Assembly (NCBI GenBank): GCA_023446675.1
Contig: JAEXPO010000124.1
Location: forward strand, 1-10,135
Source of the DNA: Bacillota bacterium
GTDB lineage: Bacteria > Bacillota > Clostridia > DSM-8532
Direction of reading: 5' to 3'
Length of the DNA stretch: 10,135 nucleotides
Below are positions 1 to 6,689 of the stretch, piece after piece. A program made the translations under genes and the position numbers. The stretch's first letter is position 1. The number at the start of each line of letters is the position of its first letter. Under the pieces are notes generated by a model that made no database searches, was not told the DNA's origin, and saw only the letters and a program-made list of their open reading frames with translations.

Positions 1-2113
1 GCCTTTGGGAGGACCGGGAAGAGGCCTTGGCGCCCCTGCTTCCGTCAATGTTTATATGGGACTGGAAGCCCGGGAAGGGAACATGATGGAGCTTCTGCCC
101 TTTTATGAGGGCGGAGGGGACGACAGCAAGCGCTACGATCCTGACGGGGATAAGGAGAAAGAGGGGGCCGGAGACGGCGCCCGGTTCATCCGTCCTTTTC
201 AGGACAGCAGCATAAAAAGAGGTTTTCACGCGGCTGCGGACACCTGGGAGGCAGGGGATTTAAAGGTTAATCTCTATTCCCAGGTAAGGCCCATTCCCGA
301 CCCGGAAAAGACAGGGAGTGAAGGCCCGGAGCCGGAGGCGCTTTTAAAGGAAGTACTCCTGCCCGCCGTGCTTGTGGAATTCATTGTGGATAACACAAGC
401 TGCTCCCGGACGCGAACAGCCGTTTTCGGCTATGACGGCCCCGACCCCTACGACAATATGTATAAAATAGAGGATGAGGCTTTAAAGCTCAGCGGCATTG
501 GCCAGGGGGGCCGTACCGCTCTGTATTGCCAAAGCGGCACGGCAACGCCTGCCGTGAGCTTCAACTTAAGCTGGATTCTGGATACCGTCAGCAAGGATAA
601 CTGGCAGTTTGGACTGGGAAATACGGGCGCCCTGGTGATGGAGGCCCCAGCCGGTGAAAAAACTGTTTTTCGCTTTGCCCTGTGCTTTTTCCATGAAGGA
701 AGGGCTACCTTTGGCATGGACACGGTTTATTACTATACCAAATGGTTCGGAAGCATCAGCCAGGCGGGCGCCTATGCCCTGTCCCGCTTTGACGCCATAC
801 GAGGAGCCTGTGAGGAGGCCGACCGCCGCCTTTTGCCGGTGGGACTGTCTGAGGAGCAGCGTTTTATGCTGGCCCAGGCCATCCGCAGCTATTACGGCTC
901 CACCCAGCTTCTTCTCCATGAAGGAAAGCCCCTTTACATTGTTAATGAAGGGGAATACCGGATGATGAACACTCTGGACCTCACGGCGGATCAGGTGTTT
1001 TTCGAGCTGCACATGAACCCCTGGGCGGTAAAAAATGTACTGGATCTCTATCTGGAGCGGTATTCCTATGAGGACAGGGTCCGCTTTCCCGGCGGGACGG
1101 AGGATTATCCCGGAGGCCTTTCCTTTACTCATGATATGGGGGTTGCCAATGTGTTTTCACCTCCCGGCCAGTCGGCCTATGAAATGGGCGGGCTTGACGG
1201 CTGCTTTTCCTATATGAGCCACGAGCAGCTGGTGAACTGGCTTTTATGCGCCCTTTCCTACATCGAGGTATCGGGAGATGGGGCATGGCTTCATAAGAGG
1301 CTCACGGCGCTTGAAGCCTGCCTTGCAAGCATGGAAAACCGGGATCACCCTAAAAAGGAGGAGCGAAACGGCATTATGGGCCTGGACGGTGTAAAAACCC
1401 GGTACGGTGCCGAAATTACAACCTACGACAGCCTGGACGCTTCTCTGGGACAGGCCAGAGGCAACCTCTACCTTGCGGTTAAGAGCTGGAGCGCCTATGT
1501 GGGGCTGGAAGGCCTGTTTGGGAGGCTGGGGCTTGCTCCTTTGGCGGCACGGGCGGGAGAACAGGCCCGAAAATGCGCCAAAACCCTTACGGCTCATGTG
1601 AATGAAGAAGGCTACATTCCCGCCATTCTGGAGGGTGAGAGCCGTTCTGCCATCCTGTCCGCGGTGGAGGGACTTGTTTTTCCCCTGTTTACAGGCTGCG
1701 GGGAGGTTTTGGACAGGGACGGCCCCTACAGGGACCTTTTAAATACTCTTGAAGCCCATTTTACCACGGTACTTAAAAAAGGAATCTGCCTTTTTGAGGA
1801 CGGGGGCTGGCGTCTTTCCTCCACCAGCACCAACTCCTGGCTGAGTAAGATTTATATCTGCCAGTTTGTGGTGCGTAAGGTTTTAGGCATAAAAACCCCA
1901 GCCGTGAGTGAGGAAGCCGACCGCGCTCATGCGGCATGGCTTCTTGAGCGTGAAAACAGCTTCTGGTGCTGGAGTGATCAAATCCATGAAGGCGTGGTAA
2001 AAGGGAGCCGCTACTATCCGCGGGGAGTTACGGCTGTTCTGTGGCTTTATGAGCTGGAAGACGGTTCGCCTAATGTAAAATCAGGCTTTTGCTCACAAAG
2101 GAGGCTGCCATGA
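1..2113 (+). CDS. GH52 beta-xylosidase, 5' end cut by window
   Basis: Glycoside hydrolase family 52 enzyme, which removes xylose from the non-reducing end of xylo-oligosaccharides with retention of configuration. The reading frame is open from the first base. The visible protein (about 703 residues) aligns from memory with Geobacillus stearothermophilus GH52 along its whole length and lacks only about 20 N-terminal residues, so the true start lies upstream; the TTG at 5 is not a convincing start. Counting that codon as residue 1, motif VNEGEYRMM carries Glu315 and motif TYDSLD carries Asp475. Their 160-residue spacing equals that of the known nucleophile and acid/base of the Geobacillus enzyme (Glu335/Asp495, recalled). 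Other family blocks are AIRSYYG, FTHDMGVAN, STNSWLSK and YYPRGVT near the C-terminus. The N-terminus is not visible, so a signal peptide cannot be excluded, but the family is normally cytoplasmic. The stop overlaps the next start (ATGA), which implies translational coupling. Confidence 0.95.
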   Translation, partial: PLGGPGRGLGAPASVNVYMGLEAREGNMMELLPFYEGGGDDSKRYDPDGDKEKEGAGDGARFIRPFQDSSIKRGFHAAADTWEAGDLKVNLYSQVRPIPDPEKTGSEGPEPEALLKEVLLPAVLVEFIVDNTSCSRTRTAVFGYDGPDPYDNMYKIEDEALKLSGIGQGGRTALYCQSGTATPAVSFNLSWILDTVSKDNWQFGLGNTGALVMEAPAGEKTVFRFALCFFHEGRATFGMDTVYYYTKWFGSISQAGAYALSRFDAIRGACEEADRRLLPVGLSEEQRFMLAQAIRSYYGSTQLLLHEGKPLYIVNEGEYRMMNTLDLTADQVFFELHMNPWAVKNVLDLYLERYSYEDRVRFPGGTEDYPGGLSFTHDMGVANVFSPPGQSAYEMGGLDGCFSYMSHEQLVNWLLCALSYIEVSGDGAWLHKRLTALEACLASMENRDHPKKEERNGIMGLDGVKTRYGAEITTYDSLDASLGQARGNLYLAVKSWSAYVGLEGLFGRLGLAPLAARAGEQARKCAKTLTAHVNEEGYIPAILEGESRSAILSAVEGLVFPLFTGCGEVLDRDGPYRDLLNTLEAHFTTVLKKGICLFEDGGWRLSSTSTNSWLSKIYICQFVVRKVLGIKTPAVSEEADRAHAAWLLERENSFWCWSDQIHEGVVKGSRYYPRGVTAVLWLYELEDGSPNVKSGFCSQRRLP
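2097..2104 (+). promoter_or_regulatory. Ribosome binding site of the GH39 gene
   Basis: AAAGGAGG lies inside the end of the GH52 gene, 5 bases before the ATG at 2110. It decides the start of the GH39 gene: the same frame is open further upstream, with a possible TTG at 2089, but only the ATG at 2110 has this near-perfect Shine-Dalgarno sequence at the normal distance. Confidence 0.85.
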
Positions 2114-3615
2114 GACACATCCGGGGCGATTACCACAAGGTGAAAGGCGCATTCAACCGTTATGCCTCCCTGTGCGTCGGGGCAGGCCGGGCCGGAGAGG
2201 TTCTTCGCCACGCCTTTTTGAAGCATCTGGAGGAAGGCGTGAAGGATTGCGGGTTTTCTTACCTGCGCTTTCACGGCATCTTTCACGAGGATATGGGCGT
2301 GTACGGGGAGGACGAAAAAGGAAGGCCCCGGTATAGCTGGCAGTACGTGGACATGGTCTATGACGCTCTTCTGGAACGGGGGATAAAGCCCTTTGTGGAG
2401 CTGTCCTTCATGCCCTGCGCCCTGGCTTCCGGGGATAAAACCGTTTTCTGGTGGAAGGCCAATGTAACTCCCCCCAAGGATTACGACAAGTGGGGAAGCC
2501 TGATTTTTGCCTTTGTCAAGCACCTGGAGGAAAGGTACGGACGGGAGGAGGTGGCCTCCTGGTATTTTGAGGTGTGGAACGAGCCCAACCATCCCGCCTT
2601 TTTCGGAGGGACACGTCAGGACTGTTTCAGGCTGTATGAGGTCACGGCACGGGCGGTAAAGGCCGTTTGCCCCGGCTACCGGGTGGGCGGCCCTGCTACG
2701 GCGGCGGGAGATGCCTGGATAAGCGAATTTATTGCCTTCTGCCATGATAATAGGGTGCCCACGGACTTTGTTTCAACCCATATCTACGGTGTGGAGGGAG
2801 CCTTTGACGAGTTTGGGGACAGCGTACTGTACCTTTCAAAAAACAGGAAGCTCATCCCGGATCAGGTCAGGGAGGTTTGCGCCAAGGTAAAGGCTTCCCC
2901 TATGCCGGATCTGGAAATTCATTATACCGAATGGAGCTCCTCCTATTCCAGCCGGGATCCGGTACATGACCATTACAGCCAGGCAGCATACATTCTCCGT
3001 CACTTAAAGGGCCTGGAGGGGCTTGTGGCGTCCATGTCCTACTGGACCCTTTCCGATATCTTCGAAGAGGTGGGGCCGCCCCAAACGCCCTTTCACGGGG
3101 GCTTCGGCCTTATAAATGCCCAGGGCCTTAAAAAGCCGTCCCATTATGCCTATGCTTTTCTTAACCGCCTTGGTGATACGGAGCTTTTCCAGGAGGATGA
3201 AAACGCATGGCTGTGCAAAAAGCCGGGTGGTATTCAGGCCCTTTTCTGGAACGACTCGCCTGTTTATCAGGATGAGCCCAATCATCTTTTCTTTAAGAAG
3301 GACAGGAGGGCGGAAAAGGCCGAAGAGGTTGAAATCACCCTGTCGGGCATGCCTGAAGGGGATTACGCCCTGGAAATCCGAAGGATAGGGTATGGCCGCA
3401 ACGATGTGTATACCGGCTACTTAAAGCTGGGAGCCCACGCTTCCCCCAGCCGGGAGCAAATTCAGCTTTTAAGTAGGGAAAACGATGGAATGCCCGAAAT
3501 AAAGGAAAGAATAAGGGTGGGGGAGAACGGCCTTTTCCAATACCGGCTGGAGCTCAATGAAAACGATGTGGTTCTTTTAACCCTTGAACTTATTGGAGGT
3601 AATGAAACATGCTGA
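2110..3615 (+). CDS. xynB: GH39 beta-xylosidase
   Basis: Retaining beta-xylosidase of glycoside hydrolase family 39, which splits xylobiose and short xylo-oligosaccharides to xylose. The 501-residue protein closely resembles Thermoanaerobacterium saccharolyticum XynB (500 residues). An N-terminal TIM barrel (about 1-350) is followed by a small beta-sandwich domain. Motif VWNEPN holds the acid/base Glu158 and motif YTEWSS holds the nucleophile Glu274. Other family blocks are NVTPPKDY, KVCPGYRVGGPA-like (here AVCPGYRVGGPA), SYWTLSD and FHGGFGL. No signal peptide is present, so it is cytoplasmic. The ATG at 2110 was chosen for its strong ribosome binding site. The gene overlaps GH52 by 4 bases and the next gene by 7, so all three are almost certainly one transcript. 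Family and catalytic residues are secure. Substrate breadth is inferred, since some GH39 members act on other sugars. Confidence 0.95.
   Translation: MRHIRGDYHKVKGAFNRYASLCVGAGRAGEVLRHAFLKHLEEGVKDCGFSYLRFHGIFHEDMGVYGEDEKGRPRYSWQYVDMVYDALLERGIKPFVELSFMPCALASGDKTVFWWKANVTPPKDYDKWGSLIFAFVKHLEERYGREEVASWYFEVWNEPNHPAFFGGTRQDCFRLYEVTARAVKAVCPGYRVGGPATAAGDAWISEFIAFCHDNRVPTDFVSTHIYGVEGAFDEFGDSVLYLSKNRKLIPDQVREVCAKVKASPMPDLEIHYTEWSSSYSSRDPVHDHYSQAAYILRHLKGLEGLVASMSYWTLSDIFEEVGPPQTPFHGGFGLINAQGLKKPSHYAYAFLNRLGDTELFQEDENAWLCKKPGGIQALFWNDSPVYQDEPNHLFFKKDRRAEKAEEVEITLSGMPEGDYALEIRRIGYGRNDVYTGYLKLGAHASPSREQIQLLSRENDGMPEIKERIRVGENGLFQYRLELNENDVVLLTLELIGGNETC
3595..3600 (+). promoter_or_regulatory. Ribosome binding site of the GH172 gene
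   Basis: GGAGGT at the 3' end of the GH39 gene, 8 bases before the ATG at 3609. It favours that start over the in-frame ATG at 3618, which would be 17 bases away. Confidence 0.75.
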
Positions 3616-4718
3616 GTATGCCCGATGCCCTTTACAGGCTTAAAAACGTAAAGTCCCGCAGAGCGTCCAGCTACGATGAGACAGGCGGAAACAAGGACTT
3701 TAAGCAGATAGAACCGGGTCAGACCCTTACCCTGTTTGATTATGAGGGAACAGGGATTATCAAGCATCTTTGGATCACCTACAACAGCCCTGATCCCATG
3801 TTCCGGCGCAACGCCGTTCTCCGGATGTACTGGGATAATGAGGAGAACCCCAGTGTGGAAAGCCCCCTGGGCGATTTCTTCGGACAGGGCTGGGGTGAAA
3901 AGTACAATTTTGCTGCTCTGCCCCTGGCGGCGGCCCCCGGTGAGGGAAGCGCCCTAAACTGCTATTTTCCCATGCCCTTTAGAAGCCGCGCCCGCATTAC
4001 CCTGGAAAACCAGTCCGAGCATACGGTGGAAGCCTTTTTCTATGCGGTGGATTACGAGGTTCATGCTTCCCTGCCTGAGGATACCGGCCTTTTTCATGCC
4101 TGGTGGAACAGGAAAATCACAATCCCTGAAAGGGATATGGAAAACGAATGGGCCACCTTTGAGGAGGACTTTAAAAACCCTGACTGGAAGGATAATTATG
4201 TTTTCGCCGACATTGAGGGCAAAGGCCATTTTGTGGGCCTTAACTATTATGTGGACAATCCCGGCCCCATGTGGTACGGAGAGGGCGACGATATGTGGCG
4301 CATCGACGGAGAGCCCTGGCCAGTGAGCCTTCACGGCACCGGAACCGAGGACTTTTTCAATACCTCCTGGTGCCCCAGAGAGACCTATAACCATCCCTAT
4401 TTCGGCTATGCCCGGGTATCCGACAAGCTGGGCTGGATGGGCCGGGCCCATGCCTACCGGTTCCTTCTGGAGGATCCCATCTGTTTTGAAAAGTCCCTTC
4501 TGGCAAGCATCGAGCACGGCCATGCCAATACCCTTACCCTGGATCTGGCCACAGTGGCCTACTGGTATCAGACCGAGCCCCACAAGCCCTACCCTGTCAT
4601 CCTGCCCCGGGAGAAACGCCAGAATATGCCCGAGGTGTGGGTTACCGACATCCATCGCTGGCGCCACGCCTGGCGTTTGTCCAAGGGCGGGGGACTTCTG
4701 TGGGGGAACGAAAAATAG
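3609..4718 (+). CDS. DUF2961 / GH172-family glycoside hydrolase
   Basis: A 369-residue member of the DUF2961 family, now CAZy family GH172. Characterised relatives, recalled rather than searched, are alpha-D-fructofuranosidase/difructose dianhydride I synthase from Bifidobacterium and exo-alpha-D-arabinofuranosidases acting on mycobacterial arabinan. Both are anomer-retaining and built from jelly-roll domains. Family signatures seen are an N-terminal SSYDETGGNKD block, then HLWITY, SPLGDFFGQGWG, and the hallmark GTGTEDFF, whose Glu247 is the likely catalytic glutamate. WYGEGDDM precedes it and HPYFGYAR follows. The second catalytic carboxylate could not be assigned with certainty. There is no signal peptide, so it is a cytoplasmic enzyme. 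The gene overlaps GH39 by 7 bases and so is translationally coupled. Context suggests it removes a furanose substituent or unusual linkage from imported xylan fragments, but no GH172 activity known to me is xylan-specific, so the substrate is unknown. Confidence 0.88.
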   Translation: MLSMPDALYRLKNVKSRRASSYDETGGNKDFKQIEPGQTLTLFDYEGTGIIKHLWITYNSPDPMFRRNAVLRMYWDNEENPSVESPLGDFFGQGWGEKYNFAALPLAAAPGEGSALNCYFPMPFRSRARITLENQSEHTVEAFFYAVDYEVHASLPEDTGLFHAWWNRKITIPERDMENEWATFEEDFKNPDWKDNYVFADIEGKGHFVGLNYYVDNPGPMWYGEGDDMWRIDGEPWPVSLHGTGTEDFFNTSWCPRETYNHPYFGYARVSDKLGWMGRAHAYRFLLEDPICFEKSLLASIEHGHANTLTLDLATVAYWYQTEPHKPYPVILPREKRQNMPEVWVTDIHRWRHAWRLSKGGGLLWGNEK

Positions 4719-4905
4719 AGAACCGCAGGAAAAAGGGAAATAAAGCGAGAGAAAAAGAGAGCCAGTGAAAAAGTGACAAAGCAAGTGAAAAAGAAATAAA
4801 GCGATAGAGAGATAGAAATCAATCATGAGCCAAAGAAATGAAGCCACAGAGATAGAAATGAATTAAAAGATAAAGAAATAAGGCGAGAAAAATAGAAGCC
4901 AAAGC
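4719..4905 (+). repeat. Purine-rich low-complexity spacer with degenerate repeats
   Basis: No gene is seen between GH172 and GH43. By manual count the stretch is about 80 percent purine on the plus strand, unlike the GC-rich genes around it. Short degenerate repeats recur: GAAATAAAGCGAGAGA at 4737-4752, GAAATAAAGCGATAGA at 4793-4808 and GAAATAAGGCGAGAAA at 4875-4890. AGTGAAAAAG occurs at 4764 and 4784, and AGAGATAGAAAT at about 4809 and 4848. No hairpin terminator was found, so read-through into GH43 is likely. The stretch ends at the GH43 ribosome binding site (AGGAGG, 4906-4911). No convincing promoter was seen, although A/T-rich pieces around 4861-4880 could hide one. Confidence 0.7.
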
Positions 4906-4915
4906 AGGAGGGGGC

Positions 4916-6466
4916 ATGTTAATGACGTACCGTAATCCGGTTCTAAAGGGTTTTTACCCTGACCCCAGCATTTGCCGGGCGGGAGAGGACTATTACCTTG
5001 TAACCAGCTCCTTTGAATATTTTCCCGGAGTCCCTCTGTTTCACAGCAGGGATCTGGTTCACTGGGAGCAGATAGGTCACTGCCTCACCCGGAAAAGTCA
5101 GCTCAACCTGGACAAAGCCGGGGCGTCAGGAGGCATTTATGCGCCTGCCCTGCGTTATCACGCGGGCCGGTTTTACATGATTACCACCAATGTAAGCCAC
5201 AAGGGACATTTTTACGTGTATACCGACGCTATCGGGGGAGAATGGTCGGAGCCTGTTTTCATCGAGGGCCATTACACGGGCCATGATCCGGATCTGTTTT
5301 TTGACGACGACGGAAGGGTTTACTATACCCGTTTCAGCTGGGATCAGGGAATTCTGCTGTATGAAATCGATCTAAAAACCGGCCGTCTTTTAACCGAAGG
5401 CCGTTCCGTCTGGAAGGGCTTTGAGGACCGCCTTCCCGAAGCGCCCCACCTCTACCGTATCAACGGCTTTTATTACCTCCTGGCCGCCGAGGGCGGCACC
5501 TGGAACGGGCATATGGCGGTAGTGGCAAGAAGCAGGCATGTGGAAGGGCCTTACGAGAGTTGTCCCCATAACCCCATTCTCTCCCACCGGGCTCTTGTAA
5601 TGCAGCCTCTGGCCGCCACAGGCCACGCAGATCTGGTTCAAACGCCGGAAGGAAACTGGTGGATGGTGTTTTTGGGGATTCGAAAGCTTGTGGAGGACAA
5701 TTACCATACTCTTGGCCGGGAGACCTTTCTGGCGCCGGTGACCTGGACGGAGGACGGCTGGCCGCTGGTAAACGGAGGTAAACCCGTTTCCTTTGAAATG
5801 AACGGCGAGAGGCTCCCTGTGGCGGCTAAAAACTCCCTGCCAAAGAAAATTCTTCTCATAGAGGAAGCGGAAAAAGAGCCGTTACCGGAATTATGCGGGG
5901 AAGCGCCCGGCCTCCACTGGAACACCCGGTACAACCCTCCGGAGAAGGGGATTTCTTTTACCCGCACTGCCGGTTGCCTTACTCTGGCAGGTACTGAGGC
6001 CACCCTTTCCGACGGCAAAAATGTCAGCATGCTTTGCCGCCGCCAGCAGCACAGGGATTTTACCTGTACTGTCAGCCTTACTTTTGAGCCCCAAAAGGAG
6101 GGGGAGGAGGCGGGCCTCTGTGTTATCATGAACGAGCTTCATCATTATGAAATAGCCCTGCGCTTTATGGAAGGGAAAAAACACCTCGTTGTCAGAAGGC
6201 GTATCGGGGATTTGGAGAGCGTTGTTTATTCCCGGCCTTATTCTTCCGAAAGCATTTGCTTGAGCCTGTCCGGTGATGCCCAATACTATTCCTTCGGTGA
6301 AGGAAGCGCTGCGGCTCCTTTGACCAAAGGCATGGCCCGTTATTTGTCCACGGAGGTTGCGGGCGGCTTTTCTGGAGTGTACATCGGCCTTTACGCCACG
6401 GGTTCGGGCAGGGAGAGTACCGTGCCTGCCTTATTCAGCCGTTTTCAATACAGGGGTAAGGACTGA
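4916..6466 (+). CDS. GH43 beta-xylosidase / alpha-L-arabinofuranosidase
   Basis: Inverting glycosidase of family GH43 that cleaves xylose or arabinofuranose units from xylo-oligosaccharides. The 516 residues comprise an N-terminal five-bladed beta-propeller (about 5-300) and a C-terminal concanavalin-like beta-sandwich (about 325-513, GH43_C2 type, with blocks such as CRRQQH and EAGLCV). The three acidic residues of the family are visible: base Asp16 in YPDPSICR, pKa modulator Asp124 in GHDPDLFF, and acid Glu175 in LPEAPHLY. The sequence looks more like subfamily 12 than subfamily 11, so arabinofuranosidase activity is possible. No signal peptide is seen. AGGAGG at 4906-4911 lies 4 bases from the ATG at 4916 and 10 from an in-frame ATG at 4922, so either start could be used. 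It is the fourth gene of the operon and is separated from the others by the repetitive spacer. Confidence 0.93.
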   Translation: MLMTYRNPVLKGFYPDPSICRAGEDYYLVTSSFEYFPGVPLFHSRDLVHWEQIGHCLTRKSQLNLDKAGASGGIYAPALRYHAGRFYMITTNVSHKGHFYVYTDAIGGEWSEPVFIEGHYTGHDPDLFFDDDGRVYYTRFSWDQGILLYEIDLKTGRLLTEGRSVWKGFEDRLPEAPHLYRINGFYYLLAAEGGTWNGHMAVVARSRHVEGPYESCPHNPILSHRALVMQPLAATGHADLVQTPEGNWWMVFLGIRKLVEDNYHTLGRETFLAPVTWTEDGWPLVNGGKPVSFEMNGERLPVAAKNSLPKKILLIEEAEKEPLPELCGEAPGLHWNTRYNPPEKGISFTRTAGCLTLAGTEATLSDGKNVSMLCRRQQHRDFTCTVSLTFEPQKEGEEAGLCVIMNELHHYEIALRFMEGKKHLVVRRRIGDLESVVYSRPYSSESICLSLSGDAQYYSFGEGSAAAPLTKGMARYLSTEVAGGFSGVYIGLYATGSGRESTVPALFSRFQYRGKD

Positions 6467-6620
6467 ATAAAGGCTTAATAGGGGATAAGAACGAAGTAAA
6501 GGCTGAATAAAACAATAAGAGCTTAATAAGGGCTGAAGAAGAATTAAAATAGGGTTAAATAAGGAATTAAAAGAACTGAATAGCGGTTGATTAAACATTG
6601 AATAGAGACTGAGGTAAAAG
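6457..6620 (+). repeat. Stop-codon-rich degenerate repeats after GH43
   Basis: The last codons of GH43 and the bases after it hold an imperfect 14-base repeat, roughly TAARGRCTKAATAR. Copies start at 6457, 6468, 6497, 6516 and 6527: TAAGGACTGAATAA, TAAAGGCTTAATAG, TAAAGGCTGAATAA, TAAGAGCTTAATAA and TAAGGGCTGAAGAA. Weaker echoes follow near 6569 and 6603. Each unit carries several stop triplets, and the first copy contains the GH43 stop codon. The stretch is poor in C and holds no gene. The sequence AATAA followed by purines and GC is also seen in the 4719-4905 spacer, so the two spacers look related in kind. Confidence 0.65.
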
Positions 6621-6656
6621 AAAAAGGCGTGCTTTCTGGCTTAAGCACGCCTTTTA
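6621..6656. terminator. Bidirectional rho-independent terminator
   Basis: A perfect 13-bp hairpin: AAAAGGCGTGCTT at 6622-6634 pairs with AAGCACGCCTTTT at 6643-6655 across an 8-base loop. Read on the minus strand it is followed by TTTTTCTTTTACC, a good U-tract, and lies 34 bases after the uxaC stop. Read on the plus strand it ends in TTTTACC and lies about 155 bases after the GH43 stop. It therefore separates two convergent transcripts and is probably stronger for uxaC. Confidence 0.9.
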
Positions 6657-6689
6657 CCATTGATAGAAAAGGAGTATGAAGTATATACC

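Noticed and set aside
1..60. GH52 as a truncated pseudogene lacking its N-terminus
   Set aside because: The reading frame is open to the very first base, and the family alignment continues to the edge, so the missing residues are due to the window boundary.
566..1132. Minus-strand open frame of 188 codons inside GH52
   Set aside because: It lies opposite conserved GH52 sequence including the nucleophile region, and has no independent support.
2047..2745. Minus-strand open frame of 232 codons opposite GH52 and GH39
   Set aside because: Shadow of GC-rich coding sequence. It spans the boundary of two well-supported genes and resembles no family.
3954..4847. Long open frame on the minus strand (297 codons) opposite the GH172 gene and the purine-rich spacer
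   Set aside because: It lies opposite a clear GH172 gene with intact motifs. Its hydrophobic N-terminal part is simply the pyrimidine-rich complement of the spacer. No ribosome binding site or recognisable domain was seen.
4719..4905. CRISPR-like array or structured RNA in the repetitive spacer
   Set aside because: The repeats are short, degenerate and irregularly spaced, with no constant spacers and little self-complementarity because the strand is nearly all purine.
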